The position numbers were made by a program, and so were the translations under genes. The notes under the pieces are model-generated. The model made no database searches and was not told the DNA's origin. It saw only the letters and a list, made by a program, of their open reading frames with translations. Shown one piece after another: positions 42,550 to 51,946 of a DNA stretch of 64,000 bases (its first letter is position 1; every line of letters begins with the position of its first letter). This DNA comes from JAICUF01 sp038250675 (GTDB lineage Bacteria; Gemmatimonadota; Gemmatimonadetes; Gemmatimonadales; GWC2-71-9). Location: NCBI GenBank assembly GCA_038250675.1, contig JBBSCB010000016.1:1-64000 (forward strand), read 5' to 3'.

Positions 42550-45500
42550 CCGCCACCGGCCGCGCCCTGACGCTGCTGGTGGCGCCGGTCGCGCGGCTGA
42601 GCCGGGTGGCGTGGCTGGCGCTTGCGCTCGCCGGCGCGGCCCTCGTGCTGGGCGTCGGCGCGTGGCTGGCCCGGCTGCACTGGTTCGACGCACCGTACTG
42701 GGTGCTCGTAGCCTGGACCGCGGCCGTGCTCGTCGCCGCGGGTGTGGCTGCGGCCGCGTTCCGGCAGCAGCGCGCGCTCGGGCTCGCGGCAGTGGCGCGG
42801 CACCTTGAGTCCACCGGCGCCTGGCGTCGCGGATCACTGACGGCGCTGCTGGAGCCCGCCGCTCCCGGCGTGAGCGCGTCGCTGCTCGACTCGGCCGATC
42901 GCGGGCAGGCGAGCCGGCTTGGCGACGGCGGGTCAGCGGCGCTTGGCGGGCTGACCGCGCCGGTTCGCCGCCGCGCCGCCGCGAGTCTTCTCTGCGCCAT
43001 CGCGGCGGTGGTGGTGCTGGGCGGGGCGGGACCGGTTCGCGGGACGGCGGCGGCGCTGTGGCACCCGGCCCGGGCCTGGGCGGCCACGACATCGCCGGTC
43101 CGCCTCCGGGCATCGGCACCGCTGCTCGATCGCGGAGATTCGGTCACGTTTTCGCTCGACGCGATCGGCCGCCGCCACGCGGTGCTCTGGCTGCGCGCGC
43201 CGGGCGAAGCGTGGCGGGCCGGGCCCGTGGCCCTCGACTCCACCGGCCACGCGACGCGGGTCGTCGGTCCGCTCACCGGCGACCTCTACGCCCGGCTTAC
43301 CAGCGGCGCCCGCGCGTCCGACACGATCGTGGTTCGCGTACGCCTCCCGGTCTTTCTCGGGAGTCTCAGCGTGTCGGCACACTATCCCGCATATCTGCAC
43401 CTCGAGGATGAGCCCCTCCCCGTCGGCGGCGACACGATCGTCGTGCCGGCGGGCACCCGGCTCGATACGCGCGGCGAGGCCACGGCCGCGCTCCGGCAGG
43501 CTGAGTGGCACGCCGGCGGGGTGCATGCACCGCTGACGGTGACCGGCGCTCGCTTTGACGGGAGCATGGTGCCGGTTGCCTCCGCTGCCTATGAACTGGC
43601 GCTGGTGACGGCGGCCGGCGCGCCGCTGGGCGGAGATACCGTCCGCCTGCCGATCCGGGTGCTTCCCGACAGCGCGCCGCGGATCGAGATCCCGGTCCCC
43701 GGCGCCGATACCGTCGCACCCGCGGACCTGCGGGTTCCGCTCGTCCTCGACGTGCGCGACGATCACGGGATCGCCTCCGTTACGCTGGAGAGCCGCCGAA
43801 TCAGCGCCATCGGCGTGGCCGACTTGGTGGTCCGTGAGGAGATCGCGCTTCCGTCCGGCCGGCCCGATCGGGCGATCCTCTCCTGGGTGCTCGGGCTCGA
43901 GCGGCGCGGACTGCTGCCGGGCGACACGCTCCGGTATGTCGCCATCGCGCGGGACAACGCGCCAGCCGCCCACGTGGGCCGCTCGCGCGAATTCGTCGTG
44001 CGGCTGCCGACGCTGACGGAGCTGCGCACCGCGCAGCGCGAGGCGAGCAGCGCGGTGGCGGCGCGACTCGACTCGATCGCCAACCGGAGTGCGCAGCTGG
44101 AGCGCCGTTCGGAGGATCTGGCCCGGGAGCAGCCGCGTCCGCAGCCCGATGCGTCGCCGGCCAGCGGCGAGAACAGTCTCTCCTTTGAGCAGGCCAAGCG
44201 CGCCGAAGCGGTGGCGCAGGCGCAGCAGGAGCTGATGCGCGACGCGGAATCGCTGAAGGCCGCGCTGCGTGAGCTTGAAGAGCGGGCCAGGGCGGCGGGG
44301 CTGACCGATCCCGAATGGCAAAAGCACCTCGACGAGATCCGTCAGGAGCTCGACCGCGCGCTGACGCCGGAGCTCCGGGAAAAGCTGGCGGAGCTACAAC
44401 GGTCGCTGAAGGATCTGGACGCGGAGCGCACCAAGGAGGCGCTCACCGACCTTGCGGCCGCGCAGAAGCAACTGAAGGATGCGCTCGAGCGGAGCCGGGA
44501 GCTGTTCAAGCGCGCGGCACTGGAAGGCGATCTCGTCAATCTGGCGCAGGAGGCAAAGGAACTGGCGCAGCAACAGCAGCAGTGGAACGCCGAGAGCGCG
44601 CGGGCCGACAGCACGCAGGCGGGGGCGACGGAGCGAGAGCTCGCGCGGCGGGCTGATTCGCTCGCCGCCGCGCTCTCGCGGGCCGGCGAGCAGATGGGTG
44701 ACTCGGCGCGCGCGGGGCGCATGGATGCGGCATCTCAGGCGGCACAGGACGCCGCGCGAGAGATGCAGCGGGCCGGCCAGGCCGCGCAGCAGGGACAGAA
44801 GTCCCAGGCAGGCCAGCACGGGGCGAAGGCCTCCGCGTCGCTCCAGCCGCTCGGCGCCAAGATCGATCAGGAGCGGCAGTCGATGCAGGGGGAGTGGCGC
44901 CAGGAAGTGGCCGACGCGCTGGACCGTGCGCTGTCCGAGACCACGCGTCTGGCGGAGCGACAGCTCAAGGTCCAGCAGTCATTCGAGCAGGGCGGCGACC
45001 CCGCATCATCGCGCGGCGAGCAGGGGGCGGTGGAGGAGGGCGTGCAGAAGCTGCTGGATCAGATGCGCCAGACCTCCGGCAAGAACGCGCTGGTCTCGCC
45101 GCAGATCGGCGCCGCGCTGGCGGCGGCACAGCAGGAAATGGAGCGAGCGCGTGACGCCGTGTCATCGTCCGCCCCCAACGGGCGTGAGGCAGGTGCACGG
45201 GCCGGCGCGGCGGTCGAGGCGCTGAATGCGGCGAGCTACGAGATGGTGCGGGCGCGGGGTGATGTGTCGTCCGCGCAATCCGGCAGCGGCATGGCGGAAG
45301 CGATCGAACAGATGGGCAAAATGGCGGGCCAGCAGGGAAAGCTGGGCCAGCAGGCGGCCGGCATGCTGCCGATGATCGGCTCCTCCGGCATGAAATCGCA
45401 GCTGCAGCAGCTCGGCGCACAGCAGCGCGCGCTGGGCGAACAGCTCGAGCGGCTGCGGGCGCAGAGCAACATGCCTGGCGCCGGTGCGCTGGCCGCAGAA

Positions 45501-45818
45501 GCGAAGGACCTGGCGCGACGGTTGGAGGCCGGTCGGCTGGATCCGCAGACGGTCGATCGGCAGGAGCGGCTCTTCCGCCGGATGCTCGACGCCGGTCGGA
45601 CGCTTCAGGGCCACGAAGAGGATGAGAAGAAGGAGCGCCAGAGCACCACCGCCACCGGTGACAGCATCAGTCTGCCGCCGGTGCTTCGCGCCCGTCTCAC
45701 CGATGCGGCCAACCGGCTGCGCATGCCCAGCTGGGAACAGCTGCAGAGGTTTTCGCCTGAGGAACGGCGCCTCGTCGTCGATTATTTCCGCAAGCTGTCC
45801 GAGGACCATCCACAGTGA
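42546..45818 (+). CDS. DUF4175 family large membrane protein
   Basis: The 1090-residue protein has hydrophobic segments near residues 22-45, 50-72 and 135-155. A beta-rich region of about 300 residues follows. Then comes a very long charged, Gln/Ala-rich coiled-coil part from about 490 to the end (for example LAQQQQQWNAESAR). This fits the DUF4175 family, large envelope proteins of unknown function found mainly in Bacteroidota and Gemmatimonadota. The coiled coil probably lies in the periplasm. It is coupled by 4-nt overlaps to DUF4159 and the TPR gene, so the three products may form one complex. Confidence 0.88.
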   Translation: MTATGRALTLLVAPVARLSRVAWLALALAGAALVLGVGAWLARLHWFDAPYWVLVAWTAAVLVAAGVAAAAFRQQRALGLAAVARHLESTGAWRRGSLTALLEPAAPGVSASLLDSADRGQASRLGDGGSAALGGLTAPVRRRAAASLLCAIAAVVVLGGAGPVRGTAAALWHPARAWAATTSPVRLRASAPLLDRGDSVTFSLDAIGRRHAVLWLRAPGEAWRAGPVALDSTGHATRVVGPLTGDLYARLTSGARASDTIVVRVRLPVFLGSLSVSAHYPAYLHLEDEPLPVGGDTIVVPAGTRLDTRGEATAALRQAEWHAGGVHAPLTVTGARFDGSMVPVASAAYELALVTAAGAPLGGDTVRLPIRVLPDSAPRIEIPVPGADTVAPADLRVPLVLDVRDDHGIASVTLESRRISAIGVADLVVREEIALPSGRPDRAILSWVLGLERRGLLPGDTLRYVAIARDNAPAAHVGRSREFVVRLPTLTELRTAQREASSAVAARLDSIANRSAQLERRSEDLAREQPRPQPDASPASGENSLSFEQAKRAEAVAQAQQELMRDAESLKAALRELEERARAAGLTDPEWQKHLDEIRQELDRALTPELREKLAELQRSLKDLDAERTKEALTDLAAAQKQLKDALERSRELFKRAALEGDLVNLAQEAKELAQQQQQWNAESARADSTQAGATERELARRADSLAAALSRAGEQMGDSARAGRMDAASQAAQDAAREMQRAGQAAQQGQKSQAGQHGAKASASLQPLGAKIDQERQSMQGEWRQEVADALDRALSETTRLAERQLKVQQSFEQGGDPASSRGEQGAVEEGVQKLLDQMRQTSGKNALVSPQIGAALAAAQQEMERARDAVSSSAPNGREAGARAGAAVEALNAASYEMVRARGDVSSAQSGSGMAEAIEQMGKMAGQQGKLGQQAAGMLPMIGSSGMKSQLQQLGAQQRALGEQLERLRAQSNMPGAGALAAEAKDLARRLEAGRLDPQTVDRQERLFRRMLDAGRTLQGHEEDEKKERQSTTATGDSISLPPVLRARLTDAANRLRMPSWEQLQRFSPEERRLVVDYFRKLSEDHPQ

Positions 45819-47530
45819 CTCCCGTGGGCGCAATCGGACTACTGCTGCTGGCGGCGGCACCGCTCACGGCGCAGCAACCCGCCCTGGGTCGGGCGTTCGA
45901 GCTCGAGCGCCAGGGCAGCTTCACTGCGGCCGCGCAGGCGTACGAGGCGTTCCTGGCTTCGCACCCGGCCGATCCTGCCGCGCTGCTGGGCCTCGAGCGT
46001 GCACTGGTGCCGCTGGGCCGGAGTGCGGAGCTCATCACTGCCGCCCGCGCCGCGACGGCGGCCGACTCCACGGTGACGGCGGCGTACGGCGTGCTGGTCC
46101 GCACGTGGGTGGGGCAGGGCCAGCTCGACAGCGCGCGGGCGGCCACGGCGCGGTGGGTGCGGCTGACGCCGGGCGCGGAGCCACCCTATCGCGAGCTGGT
46201 GGGCGCCGAGCTGGCGCGCGGCGAGTGGGCCGGGGCCGCGACGGACATCGCCGCGGCGCGGCAGCGGCTCCGGCAGCCCGATGCGCTCGCGCCGGAGGCC
46301 GCGCAGGTTGCGGTAGCGCAGCGCGACTGGAGCGGTGCCGTGCCGGAATGGCTCACCGCGATCCGCCAGCTGCCGGGACTCCGGTTTGGCGCGCTCGCGG
46401 CGTTCGCGCCGGCGCCGCCGGCGGCCCGCGCTGCCATTCTCGGCGCGCTGACGCGGGCCGCCTCGCCGGAGGGCCGCCGCCTCGCCGGTATGCTGCAGGC
46501 GCGCTGGGGCGATCCGGTTGGCGGGTTCCGGATGCTGGTGACGGCGCTGCCGTCGGAAAATGTGCAGGCGGTGGAGCGGCTCAATCAGTTTGTCGAGGAG
46601 CTCGAGACGGGGACGGTGACGCCCGCCGCTCGCCGCGCGACCGGGATGGCGCTCGAGGCGACCGCGGTGCGGCTCACCGGGGCGGCCGCGGCGCGGGCCC
46701 GGGGGCTCGCGGCGCAGGCCTACGCGGACGGGGGAGACCGGGAGGCGGCACAGCGGATGGTGGCATCCACCGCGGCGGGCGTACGGGATGCGCCGGACGC
46801 GGTGGTGGCGCAGATCGGATTGCTCGCGGATGACGGCAAGCCGGATGAAGCTGCGCGGCGGCTGGCCGGCGCCCGCGGCTCGCTTACGGCGGACGAAGCG
46901 CTCGCGCTTACCCGTCGGATCGCCTGGGCGTGGGCGCGGCTCGGTCAACTTGCGCGGGCCGAGCAGGCGCTGTCGGCCGACAGCACGGTGGAAGGATTGG
47001 CCGTCTCCGGCCGCATCGCGATCCTGCAGGGCCACGTGAAAGATGCGGTGGACCGGCTGCGCGCCGCCGGCCCGTATACCGGCACGCGGGAGGAGGCGGC
47101 CGGGCGGGCGTCGCTGCTGGCGCTGCTCCAGCGGATCGAGCCGGACACGCTGCCGGCGCTGGGCGCTGCCATGCTCAAGCTGGAGCAGGCGGACACCGCC
47201 GGCGCAGTCGGTGACTATCTCCGCGCGGCAACCCAGCTCACATCCGCCAAGGGTGGCGCCGAGCTGCGACTGGTGGCCGGCCGGCTCGAGTTGGCGCGCG
47301 GCCGTACGGCCGAGGCGGAGCGACTCCTTCGCGCGGCGGACGACGTCGCGGCGCCCGCCACGGCACCGGCCGCCGAGCTGGAGCTGGGGCGACTCCTCAT
47401 CGCCCTCAGCCGGCGCGATGAGGCGGTCGCGACGCTCGAGCACATGATCGTCACCTATGCGACCAGCGCCCTCGTGCCCCAGGCACGGCGAGCGCTCGAT
47501 GAGGCCCGGGGGGCCATACCGAAGACATGA
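45815..47530 (+). CDS. Exported tetratricopeptide-repeat protein
   Basis: The 571-residue protein begins at GTG with a signal peptide cut near residue 20 (PLTAQQ). The rest is a solenoid of Ala/Leu/Arg-rich helical pairs. The first repeat is clear (LGRAFELERQGSFTAAAQAYEAFLASHPADPAALLGL), quoted in outline, and others are degenerate. The last repeats (ELELGRLLIALSRRDEAVATLEHMI) are again TPR-like. It probably serves as a periplasmic scaffold. It lies between DUF4175 and the TAT protein with 4-nt overlaps. Confidence 0.83.
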   Translation: MTPVGAIGLLLLAAAPLTAQQPALGRAFELERQGSFTAAAQAYEAFLASHPADPAALLGLERALVPLGRSAELITAARAATAADSTVTAAYGVLVRTWVGQGQLDSARAATARWVRLTPGAEPPYRELVGAELARGEWAGAATDIAAARQRLRQPDALAPEAAQVAVAQRDWSGAVPEWLTAIRQLPGLRFGALAAFAPAPPAARAAILGALTRAASPEGRRLAGMLQARWGDPVGGFRMLVTALPSENVQAVERLNQFVEELETGTVTPAARRATGMALEATAVRLTGAAAARARGLAAQAYADGGDREAAQRMVASTAAGVRDAPDAVVAQIGLLADDGKPDEAARRLAGARGSLTADEALALTRRIAWAWARLGQLARAEQALSADSTVEGLAVSGRIAILQGHVKDAVDRLRAAGPYTGTREEAAGRASLLALLQRIEPDTLPALGAAMLKLEQADTAGAVGDYLRAATQLTSAKGGAELRLVAGRLELARGRTAEAERLLRAADDVAAPATAPAAELELGRLLIALSRRDEAVATLEHMIVTYATSALVPQARRALDEARGAIPKT

Positions 47531-48822
47531 GACGCCGGGACTTCGTACGGAGCTCGCTCGCGGTGGCCGCCGTGGCGCCGCTGGGTCGCCGATGGCCGTG
47601 GGCGGTCGTGCGGCTGGGTGCGCCATGGGTGCTGGTGCCGATGGACGAGTCGCAGACCGATCATCTCAAGGCGTACGGCCTGGCCTATCGCGCGCTGGAG
47701 CGCGGCACGCGGGTTGAATGGTTCACCAACTACCGGGGCGGGTCGTTCCTGCTTCCGGTCGAGGGTGCAACGACGCGCGATGCGGCGATCGCCGGCGTGG
47801 CCATGGAGTCGCTGGACGACGGGCGGGTGACGCAGATCGGCGGCGAGATCCAGCAGTCCAACATGGATGCCGTCCCGCTCGAAAAGGCGCCCAAGGTTGC
47901 GGTCTACGCGCCGCCCAACGCCGCACCCTGGGACGACGCCGTGACGATGGCGCTGGACTACGCCGGCGTAAAGTACGCTAAGGTCTGGGATCCCGAGGTT
48001 CACGCCGACAAGCTCCGCACCTACGACTGGCTGCACCTCCACCACGAGGATTTCACGGGGCAGTACTCCAAGTTCGTGCTGAACTACGCGGGGGCTCCGT
48101 GGCTGTCTGACATGATTCAGCGGAACACGGCGGTGGCCCGCCAGCTGGGGTTTGCGTCGGTCCCGGCGGAAAAGCGGGGCACCGCGCAGCGCATCGCGGC
48201 CTTCGTGGAGCGGGGCGGGTTCCTGTTCGCCATGTGCACCGCGACCGAGACGCTCGACCTGGCGCTTGCCAGTGACGGGGTGGACATCGCCGCCTCTTAC
48301 GCGGACGGGACGCCGATGGATCCGGACGCAAGTGCGCGGATGCACTGGGACCGTGCGCTCGCCTTCCAGAACGCGCAGCTTGAGCTAAGTCCCACGACGC
48401 CGTCGTTCTCCGACATCGATGGGCATCAGGTCAACGCGCCCGACCGTCGCCAGCCGCTGGGGTCGTTCACGCTGTTCAGCTTCAGCGCCAAGATCGACCC
48501 GGTCGCCACCATGCTGGTGCAGAACCACCGCCAGGTCATTCCCGATTTCTACGGGCTCACCACGTCGTTCATGCGGCGCCGGATCAAGCCGGGCGTCGTG
48601 GTGCTGGCGGACGAGCCGGGCGCCCCATGGACCAAGTACATCCACAGCGAGCACGGCCAGGGCACCTGGACCTTCTTTGGCGGCCACGACCCCGAGGACC
48701 CGCAACACCAGATCGGCGACGCACCGACGGACCTGTCGCTGCACCCCCACTCGCCGGGCTATCGGCTCATCCTCAACAACGTGCTCTTTCCCGCGGCCAA
48801 GAAGAAAGAACTCAAGACTTGA
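47527..48822 (+). CDS. TAT-exported protein of the so-called 'asparagine synthetase B'-like family
   Basis: The 431-residue protein starts MRRRDFVRSSLAVAAVAPLG, a twin-arginine signal. The body includes VLVPMDESQTDHLKAYGLAYRALERGTRVEWFTNYRGGSFLL (in outline), WLHLHHEDFTGQYSKF and FFGGHDPEDPQHQIGDAPTDL. I recall similar proteins in Bacteroidota labelled asparagine synthetase B. I see neither the N-terminal Cys2 glutaminase start nor the synthetase PP-loop, so I do not accept that function. The second half resembles the glutamine-amidotransferase-like fold in outline. Being exported and coupled to the TPR and DUF4175 genes, it probably acts with them outside the cytoplasm. Confidence 0.75.
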   Translation: MRRRDFVRSSLAVAAVAPLGRRWPWAVVRLGAPWVLVPMDESQTDHLKAYGLAYRALERGTRVEWFTNYRGGSFLLPVEGATTRDAAIAGVAMESLDDGRVTQIGGEIQQSNMDAVPLEKAPKVAVYAPPNAAPWDDAVTMALDYAGVKYAKVWDPEVHADKLRTYDWLHLHHEDFTGQYSKFVLNYAGAPWLSDMIQRNTAVARQLGFASVPAEKRGTAQRIAAFVERGGFLFAMCTATETLDLALASDGVDIAASYADGTPMDPDASARMHWDRALAFQNAQLELSPTTPSFSDIDGHQVNAPDRRQPLGSFTLFSFSAKIDPVATMLVQNHRQVIPDFYGLTTSFMRRRIKPGVVVLADEPGAPWTKYIHSEHGQGTWTFFGGHDPEDPQHQIGDAPTDLSLHPHSPGYRLILNNVLFPAAKKKELKT

Positions 48823-51323
48823 GCGAGCGCATCGCGCCCGGGGTCCGGGCCTATCTCGCCGCTGAAATCTCGGCGGCGGGTGGGCGCGAGGTGTCATTCG
48901 TCGCGGAGGTGGACCGCGATGGCACCGTCACGTCGGCGCGGGTCGTCGCGCGGGGAACGGTGGACATGGTGCTGGCGCTGCCCGGCGTAGCCCGACGCGG
49001 CGAGATGTTCCTGCACAACCACCCGGGTGGGCGGCTGGACCCATCCGGCGCGGACCTGGCCGTGGCCGCGCGGCTGCACGACGGCGGCATCGGCTTCGGA
49101 ATTCTCGACAACGAGGCGACCGAGCTCTACGTCGTTGTGGAAGTGCCCTGCGATCGTGTGCTGGCGCGGGTGGATCCGTTCGACGTGATCGACACACTGG
49201 GCGAGGACGGCCCGATCGCCCGGCTGATGGGTCAGTACGAGGATCGGCGGAGCCAGCGCGACATGGCGGCGTATATCGCGGACGGATACAACGACGGCGG
49301 GACGCTGCTGCTGGAGGCGGGGACCGGCGTCGGGAAGTCGTTTGCCTATCTGGTGCCCGCGCTGGCCTGGGCCCGCGCGAACGGCGAGCGCACCGTGGTC
49401 AGCACCAACACCATCAATCTGCAGGAGCAGCTGGTCGGCAAGGACCTGCCGCTCCTGCGCACCGCGCTCGCCTGCGAAGAGCACACGCCGACGTTTGCGC
49501 TGCTCAAGGGCTGGCGCAACTACCTCTGCCTGGCGCGGATGCACCAGGCGGTCTCGGCCCAGCGGACGCTGCTGGAACAAGACAAACTCGACGAGCTATA
49601 CGGCATCGCCGAATGGGCCGGGCACACCGCCGACGGAACGCTGAGCGACCTGCCGGTGCAGCCGACACCGGAGGTCTGGGACGAGGTGAGCGCCGAGTCG
49701 GACCTGTGCACCCGGATGAAATGTCCCGAGTTCGACCGCTGCTTCCTTTTCCGCGCGCGACGCCGGGCGGCGGACGCGGACGTGGTGGTCGTCAACCACC
49801 ACCTGCTGGCCGCCGACCTGGCGGTGCGGAAGGAGCAGGACAACTGGACCGAAGCCGCGGTGCTGCCGCCGTACCAGCGACTCATCCTGGACGAGGCGCA
49901 TCATATCGAGGACGTCGCGGCCGCCCATCTGGGCGTGCAGGTCTCGAGCCGTGCCGTGCGCCGGCTGCTGGGCCGGTTCGAGCGCAACGGCCGCGGGCTG
50001 GCGCCGACGCTGGCGCACGAGTTGGCCGCGCGCGCCGATCTCATGAGCCGCGCCAGTCTCGACCTGTTGCGCGAACGGCTCCTGCCCGCCGTCGCCGACG
50101 CCCGCCGCTCGACCGAGCATCTCTTCGCCCGGCTATCGGCGCTGCTCGACGCCGGCCCGGCGGGCCAGCTCCGGCTGGATGAGGGGTTCGTAGCGCACGA
50201 GGTGTGGTCGGACGGCCTCGGCGCCGAGCTGGACGCGGCGCTCACGGCGTTCCGGGCGCTCAAGGAGCTGATCGAAACGATCGCCGACCGGCTGGGGCAA
50301 GCGGAGGACAGCGATCGGCGGGCACCGCTCCTTCAGGAACTGCGCGGCGTGATGCGCCGCTTGGACGGTGTGTCCGATGGGCTCAATCGCACGCTGCGCC
50401 CAGCGACGGGCGGCCCGCCGACGGTCCGGTGGATGGAGCGATCGGGACGCCGATCGCAGGATGTGACGCTGGCGGCGGTGCCGCTCGACCTGGCGCCGAT
50501 ACTCCGCGAGTTGCTGTTCGACCGGCTGGCCACCACGGTGCTGACCAGCGCCACGCTCGCGGCCTCCGGCGAATTCGATTTCCTGGAATCGCGCGTAGGG
50601 TTGGGGGGCGACGGGTCGCCGGTGACGGTGCGGGAGATCTTTTCGTCGCCGTTCGACTATCCGTCGCAGTGTCTGTTCGGCATTCCGACCGACATTCCCG
50701 AGCCGCGGGAGAACGAGGCGGGCCACGCCGCCGCGGTGGCGCAGGTCGTGAGCGACCTGGCCTATGCCTCCGATGGGGGGATGTTCGTCCTCTTTACGAG
50801 TCACGCGGCGCTGCAGCGGGCCGCCGCCTGGCTGCGTCAGGCGCTGGGCACGCGGTGGCCGCTGCTGGTGCAGGGGGAGGCGCCGCGGGACGTGCTGCTG
50901 CGCCGGTTCCGCGACGCCGGGAACGGCATTCTGCTCGGCACCGATTCGTTCTGGGAAGGGGTCGACGTGCCAGGGCGCGCGCTCCGCACTCTCGTTCTCA
51001 ACAAGCTACCTTTCAAGGTGCCGTCGGAGCCGCTTACGGCCGCCCGTCTGGAGCGGCTGGCAGAGCAGGGTGAGGACGGATTCATGAGCTACCTCCTCCC
51101 GCATGCCGCACTCAAGCTCAAGCAGGGCTTTGGGCGGTTGATCCGGAGCCGCCAGGACGTCGGCGTGGTGGTGCTGCTGGACAGCCGGGTCGTCACCAAG
51201 CGGTACGGACCGCTGATCCTGAGCGGTCTCCCGCGCGCCGAGCGCGTGGTGGCACCGTGGGCGCAGGTGCGCACCAAATGTGAAGATTTTTTTGCCCGGA
51301 ACGGCATCGGAGCGAGCGTATGA
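48819..51323 (+). CDS. JAB/JAMM (RadC-type) domain fused to a DinG-type FeS helicase
   Basis: The protein has 834 residues from the TTG at 48819, which overlaps the previous stop as TTGA. Residues 1-115 match a RadC-type JAB domain: HNHPGGRLDPSGAD (66-79) has exactly the RadC spacing of H66, H68, S76 and D79. Residues 150-834 form an XPD/DinG superfamily 2 helicase. Walker A is EAGTGVGKS (166-174), DEAHH starts at 358, and Cys 237, 297, 302 and 308 would bind the 4Fe-4S cluster. GFGRLIRS lies near the C-terminus. Gram-positive DinG has an exonuclease domain at its N-terminus; here the JAB domain takes that place. It probably resolves DNA structures during repair. Confidence 0.9.
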   Translation: MSERIAPGVRAYLAAEISAAGGREVSFVAEVDRDGTVTSARVVARGTVDMVLALPGVARRGEMFLHNHPGGRLDPSGADLAVAARLHDGGIGFGILDNEATELYVVVEVPCDRVLARVDPFDVIDTLGEDGPIARLMGQYEDRRSQRDMAAYIADGYNDGGTLLLEAGTGVGKSFAYLVPALAWARANGERTVVSTNTINLQEQLVGKDLPLLRTALACEEHTPTFALLKGWRNYLCLARMHQAVSAQRTLLEQDKLDELYGIAEWAGHTADGTLSDLPVQPTPEVWDEVSAESDLCTRMKCPEFDRCFLFRARRRAADADVVVVNHHLLAADLAVRKEQDNWTEAAVLPPYQRLILDEAHHIEDVAAAHLGVQVSSRAVRRLLGRFERNGRGLAPTLAHELAARADLMSRASLDLLRERLLPAVADARRSTEHLFARLSALLDAGPAGQLRLDEGFVAHEVWSDGLGAELDAALTAFRALKELIETIADRLGQAEDSDRRAPLLQELRGVMRRLDGVSDGLNRTLRPATGGPPTVRWMERSGRRSQDVTLAAVPLDLAPILRELLFDRLATTVLTSATLAASGEFDFLESRVGLGGDGSPVTVREIFSSPFDYPSQCLFGIPTDIPEPRENEAGHAAAVAQVVSDLAYASDGGMFVLFTSHAALQRAAAWLRQALGTRWPLLVQGEAPRDVLLRRFRDAGNGILLGTDSFWEGVDVPGRALRTLVLNKLPFKVPSEPLTAARLERLAEQGEDGFMSYLLPHAALKLKQGFGRLIRSRQDVGVVVLLDSRVVTKRYGPLILSGLPRAERVVAPWAQVRTKCEDFFARNGIGASV

Positions 51324-51946
51324 TTCCCATCACGCCGTCGAAGATCGTGTGCGTCGGACGCAATTACGTGGCGCATGCCAGGGAGCTGGGCAACGAGCTG
51401 CCGGAGCGGCCGATGTTGTTCCTCAAGCCCCCCAGCGCACTCCTGGCCGACGGCGGCACGATCGAGCTGCCGGCCGCGTCGACGCGCGTGGAATTCGAGG
51501 GCGAGATCGGGGTGGTCATCGGCACCCGGCTCCGGCGCGCGGACGCCGGCACCGCGGAACGCGGCATCCGCGGGTTCGTCGCCGCCAACGACGTCACCGC
51601 GCGAGACCTCCAGAAGCCGGATGGCCAGTGGGGCCGCGCCAAGGGATTCGACACCTTCTGCCCCGTCAGTGCGACGGTCCGCGAGGGGCTCGACTGGCGT
51701 GCGCTGTCCGTGATCACCCGGCTCAACGGCGACGAGCGCCAGCGGGCGCCGAGCACGGACATGCACTTTTCGATTCCCGAGCTGCTGGCCTACATCAGCG
51801 GCGTCATGACGCTCGAGCCGGACGACCTGGTGCTCACGGGAACGCCGGCCGGCGTCGGTCCTCTGGCCGAGGGAGACACCGTCGAGGTGGAGATTCCCGG
51901 CGTCGGCATCGTCGCCAACACGGTGCGCGCGGAGCCCGCGAGATGA
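51320..51946 (+). CDS. Fumarylacetoacetate hydrolase family protein
   Basis: The 208-residue protein is a short FAH-family enzyme: KIVCVGRNYVAHARELG, FLKPPSALL, EFEGEIGVVIG (metal-binding Glu residues) and ANDVTARDLQ, ending LTGTPAGVGPL. Members of this size include acylpyruvate hydrolases and oxaloacetate decarboxylases or tautomerases. The substrate is unknown. It overlaps the helicase and aminotransferase genes by 4 nt. Confidence 0.92.
   Translation: MIPITPSKIVCVGRNYVAHARELGNELPERPMLFLKPPSALLADGGTIELPAASTRVEFEGEIGVVIGTRLRRADAGTAERGIRGFVAANDVTARDLQKPDGQWGRAKGFDTFCPVSATVREGLDWRALSVITRLNGDERQRAPSTDMHFSIPELLAYISGVMTLEPDDLVLTGTPAGVGPLAEGDTVEVEIPGVGIVANTVRAEPAR

Noticed and set aside
51280..51942. 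Aminotransferase read as a 619-residue fusion with upstream sequence
   Set aside because: The first 221 residues are the FAH gene in another frame; the aminotransferase starts at the ATGA overlap at 51943.
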